This document shows positions 1-7,466 of a DNA stretch of 12,798 nt, piece after piece (the stretch's first letter is position 1; each line of letters opens with the position of its first letter). The DNA is from Candidatus Wallbacteria bacterium (GTDB lineage Bacteria > Muiribacteriota > UBA6191 > JACPRK01): assembly GCA_016199905.1 (NCBI GenBank), contig JACQFU010000295.1:1-12798 (forward strand), read 5' to 3'. A program made the position numbers and the translations under genes. The notes beneath the pieces were generated by a model. It had not been told where the DNA came from. It saw only the letters and a list, made by a program, of their open reading frames with translations, and did not search any database.

Positions 1-2214
1 CATCCCTACCACCACCCTGTCATTGGCTACCAGGAGATGCTGGAAACCGTTCCCCGGGACCACATCTTTGCCTTCTACGGCCGCCACTACAACCCGGTGA
101 ATGCGACGCTGGTGGTCGTGGGCGATATCGATCCCGACCGCACGTTGTCGCGCGTCAAACAGCTCTTCGGGCGTATTCCCAAGGGGCAACGCACGCCGCC
201 GCCCTACGTGCACGAGCCGCCGCAAGTCGGCGAGAAGCGCGTCACCATCCGCGATTCGGGAGAGGTGCCGCGGTTGCTCATCGCCTACCGCACCACCCGC
301 TTCCACACGCGCGACGCGGTCGTTCTGGGAGTGGCCGGGCGCGTGTTGTCCAGCGGCAAGAGCAGCCGACTGTACAAGAAGCTCGTCGAGGAGCTGAAGC
401 TGGCCACCTCGGTGGAGACCTCCAACGACGCTCGGCGAGACCCCGGGTTCTTCCAGCTCCAGGTCGAGCTTCTCTCTGGCGCGGACATCCAGAAGGCCGA
501 AGCAGCGGCGGAAGAGGAAATCAAGAAGCTCGCGTCCGCGGACATCTCCGAGGCCGAGCTATCCAGGGCGCGAAACATCGACGCCGCCGAGTTCGTCTTC
601 GAGCAGGACACGGCCTCGGGTCTGGCCACCAAGATCGGCTACTTCGACACTCTGGCCGATACCAAGTTCCTCGACGGCTACCTGGATACGGTGCGCTCCG
701 TGACGGCGACGGACGTGCGCACGACGGTGGCGAAGTACTTCACGCTCGCGTCCCGCACCGTCGGGATGTCGCTGCCCAAGGCGGCCGAGCCCGGGGGGGG
801 CGGCGGCGTCAAGGGAGCCGGCGAGTCCAAGGGACGCAAGGCGTTCCGCGGCCCCACGCCGCCTATCCCAGCCGAGCTCCGGGCCGAGGGTGCCTGCGTT
901 CGGAGCGGCGCCCGGACGGCGCCCAGGAAGCTGGACGTGAAGCGCTCCGCGCTCGACAACGGGCTCACGCTGCTCTTGCTGGAGAACCACGCGCTGCCGG
1001 TAGTGGCGCTGCACGCCTGGGTGCGCGCAGACAGCCGCTGGGAGCCCAAGGGCAAGGAGGGGCTCGCCGAGTTCACCGGCCGGATGCTCGACGAGGGCAC
1101 GGCGACCCGCACCGCCGAGCAGATCGCGGAAGCCATCGAATCCGTTGGCGGCAAGCTGAACACCGACGCCTCGGGCGTGAAGACCCAGACCCTCTCCAAG
1201 GACCTCGACCTGGCGCTCGATCTGGCGGCCGACTGCATGCTCAACCCGTCCTTCAAGGACGATCGCGTCGATCGCGAACGGGCGCGGATCCTTTCCGAGA
1301 TCCGTTCCGAACAAGACGAGCCCAACCGCGTCGCCGGCAACGCCTTTCGCGAGCTGGTCTACGGCGCGCACCCGCTGCACGCTCCTAAAAAAGGATACGA
1401 AGGCTCCGTTCAGTCCATCAGCCCCAAGGAACTGCGGGAGTTCCACGACGCCTACTACCGGCCCGGCAACGCCGTCCTGGCGATCGTGGGAGACTTCGAC
1501 GCCGCGGCCATCGTCCCCAAGATCGCCCGCGCCTTCGGGAAATGGGAGTCTCGGCCCGCGAAGCTGCCGGCGCTGCCTGTGCTGGAGCGCCAGAAGCAAA
1601 AGTCGGAGAAGTCCATCACGATTGAGAAGGAGCAGCTCAACATCTGTCTTGGCCACCTGGGTGTCAAGCGCTCGAACCCAGACTGGTACAGCCTTCTCGT
1701 GATGGACTATATCCTCGGCACCGGCCCCGGGTTCACCGACCGCATCTCCAAGAAGCTGCGCGACGAGAAAGGCTTGGCCTACACCGTCTACGCGAACATC
1801 AGCGACTCCGCCGGCGAGGAGCCCGGCACGTTCATGGCCTACATCGGCACCTCGCCGGAGAACCGGAAGACCGCGGTCGACGGTCTGCTGGCCGAGATCC
1901 GCGCGCTGCGGGAGGGCGGATGCACAGCCGCCGAGCTCGCCAACGCGAAGGCCTATCTCACCGGCAACTTCGTCTTCAACATCGAGACCACGAGCCAGCT
2001 CGCCGACTTCCTGATCGACCTCGAGCGCTTCAAGCTGGGATTCGATTACCTGGAGAAGTACCCCAAGCTCGTCGAGTCCGTGACCGCCGCCGACATCGGT
2101 CGCGTAGCGAAGTCCTACCTCGACCCGGACGCCTCCACGCTCGTCATCGTCGGCCCTCCGCCGAAGTCGGCCGGCGCCGCCGCTCCCACCACCGGCTCCA
2201 AGCCCGCCAAGTGA
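1..2214 (+). CDS. M16 family (pitrilysin/insulinase-like) zinc metalloprotease, two-domain fusion, 5' end missing
   Basis: Partial gene: the frame is open from base 1, so the ATG at 37 is internal. The visible 737 residues start late in the first M16 unit, with HPVIG, then FYGRHYNPVNATLVVVGDID, which is the classic M16 pattern. The first HxxEH zinc site therefore lies off the left edge. After a Gly-rich linker (about residues 260-300) a second M16 unit begins near base 931. Where it should read H-x-x-E-H it has E, G and R (codons at 1069, 1078 and 1081), so this half cannot bind zinc in the usual way. Its C-terminal part keeps the R/Y partner motif (LRDEKGLAYTVY, about 1756-1791). This is the known catalytic-half plus substrate-binding-half design of fused M16B proteases, which degrade peptides, usually in the periplasm. 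The exact substrate is unknown. The next gene follows after 29 bp and is probably co-transcribed. Confidence 0.95.
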   Translation, partial: HPYHHPVIGYQEMLETVPRDHIFAFYGRHYNPVNATLVVVGDIDPDRTLSRVKQLFGRIPKGQRTPPPYVHEPPQVGEKRVTIRDSGEVPRLLIAYRTTRFHTRDAVVLGVAGRVLSSGKSSRLYKKLVEELKLATSVETSNDARRDPGFFQLQVELLSGADIQKAEAAAEEEIKKLASADISEAELSRARNIDAAEFVFEQDTASGLATKIGYFDTLADTKFLDGYLDTVRSVTATDVRTTVAKYFTLASRTVGMSLPKAAEPGGGGGVKGAGESKGRKAFRGPTPPIPAELRAEGACVRSGARTAPRKLDVKRSALDNGLTLLLLENHALPVVALHAWVRADSRWEPKGKEGLAEFTGRMLDEGTATRTAEQIAEAIESVGGKLNTDASGVKTQTLSKDLDLALDLAADCMLNPSFKDDRVDRERARILSEIRSEQDEPNRVAGNAFRELVYGAHPLHAPKKGYEGSVQSISPKELREFHDAYYRPGNAVLAIVGDFDAAAIVPKIARAFGKWESRPAKLPALPVLERQKQKSEKSITIEKEQLNICLGHLGVKRSNPDWYSLLVMDYILGTGPGFTDRISKKLRDEKGLAYTVYANISDSAGEEPGTFMAYIGTSPENRKTAVDGLLAEIRALREGGCTAAELANAKAYLTGNFVFNIETTSQLADFLIDLERFKLGFDYLEKYPKLVESVTAADIGRVAKSYLDPDASTLVIVGPPPKSAGAAAPTTGSKPAK

Positions 2215-2243
2215 GTCCTGCCGCGAGCCTCCGAGGAGACCTG

Positions 2244-2891
2244 ATGAATCGCAACTACCGCCTGGGTGCCATCCTGATCGGCTCGCTGCTGGCTGCCAAC
2301 GGACTGACCGCAGCCGCTGGAGCGTCCGACTCCAAACCTGCCGCGCCGTCCACGACCCCATCGTCGACCGCTGCTTCCGACGACGCGACCGTGGCCCTCG
2401 ACGTCACCGCGGCCGACCTGTCCGCCTACCTGGCCGCCTATCCGAAGATGACGGTCTTCATGGCGAAGCGGGGTGCCGCAATGGAAGCCTCCGGAGGCGA
2501 CCCGACCCAGGCAGCGGCCGCTCAGGCCGACCTGCAGGCCGAGTTCCAGGCCAGCGTCGGAGTCCCCTTCACGCGCTTCTTCGAGCTTCACAGCGCCGTC
2601 TCGGCCGCTTTCGCCGAGGCGATGGCAGACCGCTCGCGCCAGCAGCAGAAGAAGAGCATCGCGGACAGCATCGCCGAGATCGACAGGCAGCTCGCCGACA
2701 AGGCGATCCGGGGCGAGATCCGCGCCGACTTGGAACGGCAGGTGGGCGAAATGAAGGCCGCTCTCAAGGAAACCGACCAGCCGCTGCCTCCCGACCCGGC
2801 ACTCTCGGCGGCCACGCGTGCCTCTGTCCACGCCCGGCTCGACGACCTGGAGAAGGCGTTCAGCCAGCAGGTCTTTACCGGCGAGAAATAG
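2244..2891 (+). CDS. Secreted helical protein of unknown function
   Basis: A 215-residue protein of no family I recognise. The start is set by an ATG at 2244 preceded by GAGGAG (2233-2238, 5-nt spacing). The open frame runs further upstream inside the protease gene, but that part is a shadow. The N-terminus is a good Sec signal peptide: MNRNYR, a hydrophobic stretch (LGAILIGSLLAANGL), then Ala-rich residues with likely cleavage around TAAAGAS. A Pro/Ser/Thr/Ala-rich low-complexity linker follows to about residue 45. The rest is predicted helical and rich in Ala, Gln, Glu and Arg, with coiled-coil-like segments around residues 125-175 (RSRQQQKKSIADSIAEIDRQ and following). There is no Cys, so it is not a lipoprotein. 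Its place 29 bp after an M16 protease gene suggests a periplasmic partner or substrate of that protease, which is inference. Confidence 0.85.
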   Translation: MNRNYRLGAILIGSLLAANGLTAAAGASDSKPAAPSTTPSSTAASDDATVALDVTAADLSAYLAAYPKMTVFMAKRGAAMEASGGDPTQAAAAQADLQAEFQASVGVPFTRFFELHSAVSAAFAEAMADRSRQQQKKSIADSIAEIDRQLADKAIRGEIRADLERQVGEMKAALKETDQPLPPDPALSAATRASVHARLDDLEKAFSQQVFTGEK

Positions 2892-2901
2892 GGCGGGCGA
2901 T

Positions 2902-2936
2902 CGGGCGGTTGGCACTGGACACGGGCCAGCCGCCCG
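2902..2936 (+). terminator. Hairpin after the protease operon, possible terminator
   Basis: A 12-bp inverted repeat (cgggcggttggc at 2902-2913 and gccagccgcccg at 2925-2936) pairs fully as RNA with one G-U pair, around an 11-nt loop. It begins 10 nt after the stop codon at 2891. No T-run follows, so it is not a textbook intrinsic terminator. A second short hairpin (gtccgg 2936-2941 with ccggac 2951-2956) follows directly. It could instead slow 3' decay of the transcript. Confidence 0.35.
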
Positions 2937-2953
2937 TCCGGCGACGGCTCCCG

Positions 2954-2974
2954 GACGGCCGTCGGGCGTAGACT
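2954..2974 (+). promoter_or_regulatory. Possible leaderless promoter of the kinase gene, with a palindrome
   Basis: TAGACT at 2969-2974 fits the TAnnnT -10 consensus and ends 9 nt before the kinase ATG at 2984. That would place transcription start at or within a few bases of the ATG. There is no Shine-Dalgarno sequence before the ATG (gtctctgcc), which fits a leaderless mRNA. No convincing -35 box is seen. A perfect 10-bp palindrome, gacggccgtc (2954-2963), lies just upstream in the -35 area and could be an operator, though short GC palindromes arise by chance in such DNA. Confidence 0.35.
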
Positions 2975-2983
2975 GTCTCTGCC

Positions 2984-5083
2984 ATGCTTCTCGCCGGCGA
3001 CAACTACAGGACCTATCGCATCCTCGAGTTCATCGGCGCGGGCGGGGCCGGGTCGGTCTACCGGGCCGTCCAGGAGGGCCTCGAGCGGGAGGTCGCGCTC
3101 AAAGTCGTCGACATTGGCGGGCGCTCGGCGTCCGAGGATCGCAAGCGGTTCCTGCGGGAAGCCCGCTCGCTCTCGAAGCTTCGACATCCCAGCATCATCC
3201 GCATCTATGACTTCGGTGAGGACGAGAATCGCCTTTACTACAGCATGGAGCTCGCTCCTGGCTCGTCTGTCGACAGGAAGCTCAAGGAGGGCGTCGGCTT
3301 GCCGCCGGCCGAGGCCTGCTCTTGGGTTTCGCAAGTGCTCGACGCGCTCGAGGCGGTGCACGCCGTGGGTGTGCTGCACCGAGACATCAAGCCGGCCAAC
3401 GTGCTCCTTCGGCCCGACGGCACCGTGATGCTCTGGGACTTCGGCTTGGCCCAAGAAGCCAACAGCACACGCATGACGGTCCGGGCAGACCTGTATCAGA
3501 CAGGTGTGCTGCTGTTCGAGTTGTTGTCCGGCACCGTGCCCTACTCCACCGAAGAAGTTCTCGGAATGCTCAAGGGACAACCCGTCGAGCCTGGACGCCC
3601 GATCGCCGTTATCGCGCCGGCGGTCGGTCCGGGGCTCGCCGAGTTCCTCACGCGCGCGATGGACCCCGAGCCTACCTCGCGGTTTCAGACGGCTCGCGAA
3701 ATGCGGGATGCCCTCGAGAGCGTTCGAAGCTCCGGCGGGCCCTCGATCGCCGTTGTGGCGGTCACCCGTTCGACGCCGGCGAGCGGGCGCTCGCTCGCGG
3801 CCCGGCGGCCCTCGTCCGGTGTGCGCAAGGCCGCGCCCACGGCCGAGGTGGCCGCACTCGAAACCGGGCGCTTCCCGAAACACCCCTGGGCCCTCGCGGG
3901 AGCACTCGCGGTGGCGCTGCTGATGGCGCTGACTCGCTTCATCGGTTCGCCCGCCCCGGGCGTGCCCAAGGCCGCGCGGCCGGATGCCGGCTCCGCAGCC
4001 GTCGCCACGACTCCGGCCGTCCCTCTCCGACGTACCTATCGGCAGCTGGCCGCCGAACTGCTGCGCTCCCGCTTGCTGGCCGAGCGCGAGCTGCTGCTCA
4101 CTCCAACGGCTGTCCATCCAGGGAGCTGGACCCTCGAGGTCGCCCTGCCCGCGGTAGCGGAGATCGCTTCCGCCGAATGGATCTGGGGCCAGACAGGCGG
4201 CCGCTCGGCCGTGCTGGCGGAGGTCAATGGTCACAGAGTCGAGCCGGCGGCTCTTCGAATTCAGCCAGGCTTGCTGGTGAACGGCAACAACCGATTCATG
4301 TTTTCCGTCTCGGCCGGCCCGCCCTCCGGCAAGCCGGCCGCGAAGCTGCGAATCCAGCGTCGCGCGGGAGCCAGTCTCGCGCTGCGGGGGCCTTCGCCTT
4401 TCCGCAGGGCCTCTCCGGACAGCCCGTTGGGCTCCATGCTGGAAAAGGCCAAGAAGCTTTTCGAGTCGGGTTTGCACACGGAGGCGCTGGCGACCACGAA
4501 GAAAGCTCTCGACATGGCTCCAGACGACTGGGAGACGCGATGGAAGTGGGGTTTTGCTTTGCACCTCGGCAACTACTTCTCGGGCGAGATGAAACGCTTC
4601 GGCGGCGCGCTAGAGTTGCTGACCGTGACCGAAGGCGATCCCGAGAAGATGCGCCCGGAGGCCTTCCGCCACATGAATCGGGCGCTGGAGCTCAATCCTC
4701 TGGAGGCCAACATCTGGCACGACCTGGGGTTGTGCTATCGCAACGAGTTCTTCTTCGCGGACGCCGAGCGCATGCTGGCGATGGCTTGCCTGCTCAATGA
4801 GCGACTGTTCAGGTACTGGTGGGAGCTGGCCCTGATTCTGGACCGCGGAATCCCGAGAGGGCAGGAGAGGGACCACCCGCTTTCGCCCGTGGTGCTTGCA
4901 GTGGCCCGGGCTGCGCTGGATCCCGAAAGCGAGACGCAGCCGGCGTGGTACCTGGAGCGAGGCAACTTCTTTCGGCGGTTCTGGCGATTCGACGAGGCTC
5001 GCGCCGACTATGCGGCAGCGCTTGCGGCCGAGCCTTCGAACGCGAAGGCCCGTGCCGGCCTGGACGCGCTCGGCGGACACTGA
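2984..5083 (+). CDS. Transmembrane Ser/Thr protein kinase with periplasmic TPRs, atypical activation segment
   Basis: A 699-residue protein. The Hanks-type (PknB-like) kinase domain spans about residues 11-245: Gly loop GAGGAGSVY (18-26), VALK with Lys40, helix-C Glu59, HRDIKPAN (132-139, Asp134 catalytic) and DFG at 152-154. All ATP-binding and catalytic residues are present. However, only 14 residues separate DFG from the ADLYQTG helix (168-174), where about 35 are usual. The GTxxYMAPE stretch (P+1 loop and APE) is missing, with no sign of a frameshift. After a basic linker, one membrane helix (about 302-323) is followed by a likely beta-rich region (about 345-460, resembling a carbohydrate/galactose-binding-like sandwich, uncertain) and TPR-like repeats (about 485-518, 559-605, 652-695). 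With the kinase in the cytoplasm, the TPRs would be in the periplasm. It converges with the glycosyltransferase gene, 34 bp away. Confidence 0.93.
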   Translation: MLLAGDNYRTYRILEFIGAGGAGSVYRAVQEGLEREVALKVVDIGGRSASEDRKRFLREARSLSKLRHPSIIRIYDFGEDENRLYYSMELAPGSSVDRKLKEGVGLPPAEACSWVSQVLDALEAVHAVGVLHRDIKPANVLLRPDGTVMLWDFGLAQEANSTRMTVRADLYQTGVLLFELLSGTVPYSTEEVLGMLKGQPVEPGRPIAVIAPAVGPGLAEFLTRAMDPEPTSRFQTAREMRDALESVRSSGGPSIAVVAVTRSTPASGRSLAARRPSSGVRKAAPTAEVAALETGRFPKHPWALAGALAVALLMALTRFIGSPAPGVPKAARPDAGSAAVATTPAVPLRRTYRQLAAELLRSRLLAERELLLTPTAVHPGSWTLEVALPAVAEIASAEWIWGQTGGRSAVLAEVNGHRVEPAALRIQPGLLVNGNNRFMFSVSAGPPSGKPAAKLRIQRRAGASLALRGPSPFRRASPDSPLGSMLEKAKKLFESGLHTEALATTKKALDMAPDDWETRWKWGFALHLGNYFSGEMKRFGGALELLTVTEGDPEKMRPEAFRHMNRALELNPLEANIWHDLGLCYRNEFFFADAERMLAMACLLNERLFRYWWELALILDRGIPRGQERDHPLSPVVLAVARAALDPESETQPAWYLERGNFFRRFWRFDEARADYAAALAAEPSNAKARAGLDALGGH

Positions 5084-5117
5084 GGCCCGGGGCTCTCGCG
5101 TGCGCTCTGGCCCGTCG

Positions 5118-6395
5118 CTAGCGCCGGGAGCGAAACGCCTTGGCCGCGTAGTTTTCGAGGTGCGCCACCGCCGTCGCGACGCCGTCTTCGGAGCGCATTC
5201 GCTCGCCCAACCGGCGGGCCTGGGCCTGCATCGAGGCCGAACCCAGAACAGAACGCACGGACTCCGCAAGTCTCGAAGGCGTCGCGCAGACGTACCAGAG
5301 CGGCGGCCCCGCGACACCGGAACGGTGCGCCTTCAGGCCCCACGAATACTGTTCGTCGAGGAACGGCACGGCCACCGAGGCCCGCCCTGCTCGCAGTGCC
5401 GTGTGCGTCGTGCCTGCGCCGCCGTGGTGGAGCACGGCCGCGCACCGCGGGAAGAGCTGCGCGTGAGAGAGCTGGCCGACAAAGTAGACGCTGCCCTCCA
5501 CCGTGCCCGGGGGGCGTCCGCTGACGGTCGAATGGACGATCGCGCGGCAGCGCGCCTGCTCCGAGACCGCTCGCAGCAGTTCCACGGCGCGCTCCGGATC
5601 GGCCTGCTGAGTGGAGCCGAGACCCATGAATACGGGCGCCGGCCCTGAGTCGAGAAACGCCGCCAGGGATTCTTCGCTTCCCGCCAGATCGGCGGCTGCG
5701 GGCATGTGGAAGTAGCCGCAGACTCGATGCACGGGCCCCCAGTCCATCTCGGGCTGCCAGAGCGCGGGGCTGGCGGCGATCAGGTTCAAGCCCTCCGAGA
5801 ACCAGGCATCGGGGAGCAGCCGGCGAAATGGAGGAAGCCCCGCCCGCTTCCAGAGCGGCTGCATGCCGCTTCGCAGAAGCCGGTCGATCGCGAACTTCAC
5901 CAGCTCCCACGCTGCGCGATTGGTCCACCGGGACAGGTTCGGCAGGTTTCCGGGCGGGCGCTCCGAGGTCGGCACCATTCCTGGCCAGTAGGTCACGCTC
6001 GCGTAGGGCTTGCTTGCCAGCCGGGCCGCAACCTTGAGGGGGTACATGATGAAATGACCCACCAGCAGGTCGCAGTCGGCGGCCAGCTCCGTCGAAGCCC
6101 GGAACATCTCGTCCACGTAGGGAAAGAAGAAGTCGTCGAACAGGACGCGGATTTCGGGCATGAGGCCGCGGACCTTCGCCGATTTCTCGGCCAGTTCGCG
6201 CATCTCGGCGGCAATGCGGACCGGCGCTCGCACATAGCGAATGCCAATCGCCTCGCACGCCGGCCCATAGTCCTTGTTGTCGACGCTTCCTACGGCAAGT
6301 GTGACTTCGTGCCCTCGCGAAGCCAATCCGCCGCCAAGGGCGATCAACGGCCGTATGTCGCCGTCGGAGCCCCAGGTCTGGATGCCGATCCGCAT
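5118..6395 (-). CDS. GT1 family glycosyltransferase (UGT/macrolide glycosyltransferase-like)
   Basis: A 425-residue GT-B fold glycosyltransferase. The N-terminal half opens with MRIGIQTWGSDGDIRPLIAL, the acceptor-domain start of the UGT/MGT/sterol glucosyltransferase group (usually GSxGDxxP). The C-terminal donor-binding half has GLGST (258-262), then HHGGAGTTHTALRAG (323-337) and PFLDEQYSWG (344-353). The Asp-Gln pair that binds the nucleotide sugar in relatives reads Glu-Gln here. The family moves a sugar from an NDP-sugar, usually UDP-glucose, onto a hydroxyl of a small lipophilic acceptor such as a macrolide, sterol, polyketide or carotenoid. The acceptor cannot be told from sequence. The ATG lies 6 nt after the stop of the phosphotransferase gene. 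Its ribosome site TGAGG (6400-6404) includes that stop codon, so the two are translationally coupled in one operon. Confidence 0.93.
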   Translation of the reverse strand: MRIGIQTWGSDGDIRPLIALGGGLASRGHEVTLAVGSVDNKDYGPACEAIGIRYVRAPVRIAAEMRELAEKSAKVRGLMPEIRVLFDDFFFPYVDEMFRASTELAADCDLLVGHFIMYPLKVAARLASKPYASVTYWPGMVPTSERPPGNLPNLSRWTNRAAWELVKFAIDRLLRSGMQPLWKRAGLPPFRRLLPDAWFSEGLNLIAASPALWQPEMDWGPVHRVCGYFHMPAAADLAGSEESLAAFLDSGPAPVFMGLGSTQQADPERAVELLRAVSEQARCRAIVHSTVSGRPPGTVEGSVYFVGQLSHAQLFPRCAAVLHHGGAGTTHTALRAGRASVAVPFLDEQYSWGLKAHRSGVAGPPLWYVCATPSRLAESVRSVLGSASMQAQARRLGERMRSEDGVATAVAHLENYAAKAFRSRR

Positions 6396-6401
6396 CTGGC
6401 C

Positions 6402-7397
6402 TCAGGATGGCAAGTAGGAGTCCCAGCTCGCAAGCGTGCGGTCGATGATCTCGATTGCCTGGGCGTGGATCTCGCCGCGCTCGGCGACGGATTGGAGGAA
6501 CTCCAGCTGCGCGGTCAGGTCGATCAGCTTCGCCCGGGCCCTCCAGTCGGCCGGGAGCGGCCCCCAGGTGGCGGAGAACGCCGCCGCCACGCCCGATGCG
6601 AACTCGGGAGGCGCCTGCTCCTCTCGCCTGAGCAAGTTGGCCAGGTCCATCAGCGGCGTTCCCGAGTGAGCAAACTCCCAGTCGACCACCGCCGCAACAC
6701 TCGGCCGGCCGCGGTCACGGGAGACCAGAAGGTTCGTCGGACCGAAGTCGCCGTGGACCAGGCAGGCCGCTGGCTCCGGTTCGCGAAGCCGGAAAGCCTC
6801 GCACCTGGCCAACTCCCAGAGCCGCTGCGAGCGCTCATTCCCCAGTCGCTCGACCGCCCGGCCGGCCTCCAGACAGCCTCGCACGAACTCCAGGAACATC
6901 CCGTCACCGTCGTCCGCCCACGGCCAGGGTTTCACCGAGAGGTCCGGCCCCAGGTCGCCGGGGCCCGAGAATCGCACGCCGACGATCCGTCCCAGGGTCT
7001 CTCCAACGCTCTCGCCCAGGGCGCGCGCCTCGAGTCCGGCGAGCGACTCCAGGACGGCCGAAAGACTCGGATGCTGAACCCACTCCTGTACGGCGAAGGG
7101 CGGACAGCCCGGCACGCCATCGGGCGCCGAGTGGAGCACGGCCGCCACCGGCGCGCGGCCTGCCAGCAACTGACCGAGGGCCGCTTCTTTGCGCGCCACG
7201 TCGGCGCCTCGCGAGTAGATCCGGACGAACAATTTCCGCTCGCCGCGCTTCAATCCAACGCAGTAGTTGGAGTTGCACCGGCCGCCCGCGACGGGTTCGA
7301 AGCCGGCGATTTCGTCGGCGAGCCCCAGCGGGCGCAGCATTTCGCGCAGCTGCCCGGCCTGGAGACGCAACACCGGATGTCTTCGGTCTCCCGTCAT
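6402..7397 (-). CDS. APH/choline-kinase-like phosphotransferase
   Basis: A 331-residue protein of the aminoglycoside phosphotransferase (APH) superfamily, which transfers the gamma-phosphate of ATP to a hydroxyl of a small molecule (antibiotics, choline, homoserine, sugars). Diagnostic motifs are the catalytic loop LVHGDFGPTNLL (213-224; His215, Asp217, Asn222), followed by VVDWEFAHSGTPLMDLANLL (237-256; metal-binding Asp239, then G-x-P-x-x-D-L-A). The N-lobe is recognisable (NSNYCVGL, KLFVRIY, helix-C Glu71). The open frame extends upstream to 7913, but that part is antisense to a secreted protein gene. The ATG at 7397 fits the family's usual N-terminus and lies 11 nt after a TACACT box with no Shine-Dalgarno, suggesting a leaderless mRNA. 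It is the first gene of a pair with the glycosyltransferase. The substrate is unknown; true aminoglycoside resistance is only one possibility. Confidence 0.92.
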   Translation of the reverse strand: MTGDRRHPVLRLQAGQLREMLRPLGLADEIAGFEPVAGGRCNSNYCVGLKRGERKLFVRIYSRGADVARKEAALGQLLAGRAPVAAVLHSAPDGVPGCPPFAVQEWVQHPSLSAVLESLAGLEARALGESVGETLGRIVGVRFSGPGDLGPDLSVKPWPWADDGDGMFLEFVRGCLEAGRAVERLGNERSQRLWELARCEAFRLREPEPAACLVHGDFGPTNLLVSRDRGRPSVAAVVDWEFAHSGTPLMDLANLLRREEQAPPEFASGVAAAFSATWGPLPADWRARAKLIDLTAQLEFLQSVAERGEIHAQAIEIIDRTLASWDSYLPS

Positions 7398-7408
7398 CGC
7401 GAAGCAGA

Positions 7409-7414
7409 AGTGTA
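7409..7414 (-). promoter_or_regulatory. Possible -10 box of the phosphotransferase-glycosyltransferase operon
   Basis: On the - strand this reads TACACT, a TAnnnT -10 box ending 11 nt before the ATG at 7397. No -35 box or Shine-Dalgarno sequence is seen. Transcription would begin about 3-5 nt before the start codon. It lies in a 69-bp divergent intergenic region. Confidence 0.4.
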
Positions 7415-7443
7415 CCCGATTGCCGGTGACGGCGGCCCGACGC

Positions 7444-7452
7444 TGGTAGGAT
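7444..7452 (+). promoter_or_regulatory. Possible extended -10 box of the secreted-protein gene
   Basis: TGGTAGGAT matches an extended -10 (TGnTAnnnT) and ends 14 nt before the ATG at 7467. No -35 box at normal spacing and no Shine-Dalgarno sequence are visible. It is divergent from the phosphotransferase promoter, with the two -10 boxes about 30 bp apart, so the two units may share regulation. Confidence 0.3.
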
Positions 7453-7466
7453 GGACGGGCGACACC

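Noticed and set aside
559..2361. 600-codon open frame on the - strand across the protease gene
   Set aside because: Antisense shadow. The protein is Gly/Arg/Leu-rich with no family motif, while the + strand shows clear M16 motifs throughout.
2889..2898. tagggcgggc at the end of the small secreted-protein gene as a second copy of the REP-like element
   Set aside because: Only about 9-10 bases match, it includes the stop codon, and no matching inverted arm (gccctac) follows. Chance is likely in GC-rich DNA.
3431..3505. Frameshift as the cause of the missing kinase APE stretch
   Set aside because: The same frame reads through both sides (DFGLAQ and ADLYQTGVLLFELL) with no stop. Other frames over these bases do not encode an APE motif, so it is an in-frame absence.
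2588..4564. 658-codon open frame on the - strand across the kinase gene
   Set aside because: Antisense of a gene with unmistakable kinase motifs; low-complexity Arg/Gly composition and no recognisable domain.
5008..6258. 416-codon open frame on the - strand overlapping the glycosyltransferase in another frame
   Set aside because: Arg/Gly/Ala-rich out-of-frame shadow; the glycosyltransferase frame has the donor-site motifs.
5706..7466. Upstream extension of the secreted-protein frame by 587 codons
   Set aside because: Antisense to the glycosyltransferase and phosphotransferase genes. The signal peptide at the 7467 ATG marks the true start.
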